64,000 nt of DNA. Source: Neurospora tetrasperma FGSC 2508. Lineage: Eukaryota > Ascomycota > Sordariomycetes > Sordariales > Sordariaceae. Positions 62,804-64,000 of this stretch are shown here, piece after piece. The stretch lies in NCBI RefSeq assembly GCF_000213175.1, contig NW_009799102.1, positions 4,154,271-4,218,270 on the forward strand. Reading direction: 5' to 3'. Positions within the stretch are counted from its first letter, which is position 1. Every line of letters begins with the position of its first letter. The notes under the pieces are model-generated. The model did no database searches. It was not told the DNA's origin and saw only the letters and a program-made list of their open reading frames with translations. Both the position numbers and the translations under genes were made by a program.

Positions 62804-63846
62804 ACTAGACTCAGGTGTTGTCGAACGGTAAAAGTAGGTAGTATGAATTAGAACCTTGTTACTTGGAAATCTATTTAATTAAGTAGTGCTTGTTGTCGAG
62901 GAGAGCACTCAGTAGAAATGGTCAGTATTGAAAGTGTACCCTGCAGTCCAGTCGCTAGCGCCGTCCTGTACCTGGCCGTACCCGGCCGTGTTGAAATTAC
63001 AGCGGACACGCTTGACCCAGCCCTATGTTCTAGCGATGCTCGACTTTGGTTTCTAGACTCCGGAGTAGACACAGACGAAGGAGGCTACCTAGTTGTAGTA
63101 GTACTGCTAGAATGGGAATTAACGTTAGTTCTCCGGTGTTGTTAGACCCTTGTGGTAAAAGTTATAATAATAGGTATTAAGAATAAGGAATGGTATTGGA
63201 GGGAAGGGGTAGGCCCTATAATACGTACGCTGGTACTACCGCCGTTTAAAATAATAGTATCGCTAGGAAACTATTCGAATAGGCGTCTATTGGCCTCGTT
63301 GCTATCTTAGTCAAGTACGTATACGCTATATTATAGGATTAGCCTATAATGTAGTTACACTGCACGCCTCCAGTCTAGAGCTATTAACGGCTCTAGTTAT
63401 ATATAGTCCCACGTGTGTATACGAGTACGGACTAGCCTAAACTAGGCTCTCGCTTATATAGCTAATTCTCTACGTATACTTCCCTTCTCCTCCCTCGTAT
63501 AATAACGTATATCCTACCTTACCCCCAATAGTACCCTTTCGCCCTATAATAGTTTATTATACTAAACTATTATACTATATATACTTACTATTTAATAAAG
63601 AGGAAGATTAATTGTAATTATATTGTTTAATTAATTAAAACTTATATCCGTATAATTAAAACCTTCGTTACAATTCTAAACCTTAAATTAAATAATTATT
63701 AAGCCGAATACTATAATAAAATAATTCGCCTTCTCTTTCTCTCCCTTATACTTATTAGTATATTAATTTAGCGATTAATACTTAACTCTTTAATAGTTAA
63801 TAATTTTTAGGCGATTATAATAATTAATACTTTCGTAGTAATCCAT
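62804..63846. other. Subtelomeric AT-rich, RIP-like region
   Basis: No gene is present. From about 63140 the sequence becomes very AT- and TpA-rich (TATAATAATAGG, CTATATTATAGG, TTAATTAATTAAAA), with stops in all frames. This is the composition left by RIP in Neurospora-type fungi, where CpA is converted to TpA in repeated DNA. The junction to the telomere repeats is at about 63847. Confidence 0.8.
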
Positions 63847-64000
63847 GTAGGGTTAGGGTTAGGGTTAGGGTTAGGGTTAGGGTTAGGGTTAGGGTTAGGG
63901 TTAGGGTTAGGGTTAGGGTTAGGGTTAGGGTTAGGGTTAGGGTTAGGGTTAGGGTTAGGGTTAGGGTTAGGGTTAGGGTTAGGGTTAGGGTTAGGGTTAG
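63847..64000 (+). repeat. Telomere, (TTAGGG)n
   Basis: About 25 perfect tandem copies of TTAGGG run to the end of the window. The G-rich strand runs 5' to 3' towards the right edge, so this is a true right-hand chromosome end rather than an interstitial repeat. Confidence 0.98.

Noticed and set aside
1-63800. Dispersed 5S rRNA gene
   Set aside because: Neurospora-type fungi scatter 5S genes, so I looked for the conserved internal control region on both strands by eye and found none.
1-64000. CRISPR array, prokaryotic operons, Shine-Dalgarno sites
   Set aside because: Spliceosomal introns, TTAGGG telomere and gene families show a fungal nuclear chromosome; no spaced direct-repeat array was seen.

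Overview
The window looks like the right end of a chromosome of a filamentous ascomycete of the Neurospora/Sordaria type. It ends in about 25 perfect TTAGGG repeats. Just inside these is an AT-rich, TpA-rich stretch that looks like RIP-mutated DNA. Genes carry short spliceosomal introns (about 50-120 nt, GTRAGT-like donors, CTAAC/CTGAC branch sites), coding third positions favour C/G, and several families are typical of these fungi: Zn2Cys6, HET, 2EXR, Clr5, Hva1-TUDOR.

Layout. Positions 1-515 hold the 3' end of a cytosolic HSP70. 2.9-4.4 kb holds a 2EXR-domain gene broken by one in-frame TAA. 5.4-6.7 kb holds an unresolved coding-like stretch followed by a 105-bp minisatellite. 6.8-8.0 kb is a gene of about nine very short exons, followed by a TA-flanked inverted-repeat element. 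9.8-12.6 kb has two tandem paralogues of an unnamed, possibly velvet-like family; the longer one is interrupted by an in-frame TAG that sits in a predicted hairpin loop. 13.4-24.0 kb is a conserved housekeeping block: RNase H2 catalytic subunit, CENP-C/Mif2, Sey1 ER-fusion GTPase, and a fructosamine-3-kinase-like protein whose last codons lie inside a MITE. 24.6-30.5 kb has a frame-broken gene, a Zn2Cys6 regulator and Mediator subunit 18. 31.8-39.7 kb is rich in surface and secreted proteins (a PAN-like membrane protein, an intact and a truncated copy of a cysteine-rich secreted protein, another secreted protein), with guanine deaminase between them and a second, oppositely oriented MITE copy. 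41.3-47.6 kb has a Clr5-domain protein and a four-exon membrane protein. 49-52 kb is mostly transposon debris. 52.5-62.8 kb is the subtelomeric gene set: HET-domain protein, Hva1-TUDOR protein, secreted PhoD-type phosphatase, an unnamed protein, and a three-domain kinase/HAD/uracil phosphoribosyltransferase.

No operon or single pathway links these genes. The most notable observations are: the TAG-interrupted tandem paralogue, a candidate for A-to-I editing of a stop codon; capture of a MITE terminal repeat as a protein C-terminus; three families of TA-flanked inverted-repeat elements; a strongly over-represented intergenic octamer TACCTCTA/TAGAGGTA (28 copies counted by eye against about 2 expected); and the tiny-exon gene with a frame break between its 5' exons and its coiled-coil exons. 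All gene models were made by hand from splice signals and reading frame. No database was searched.
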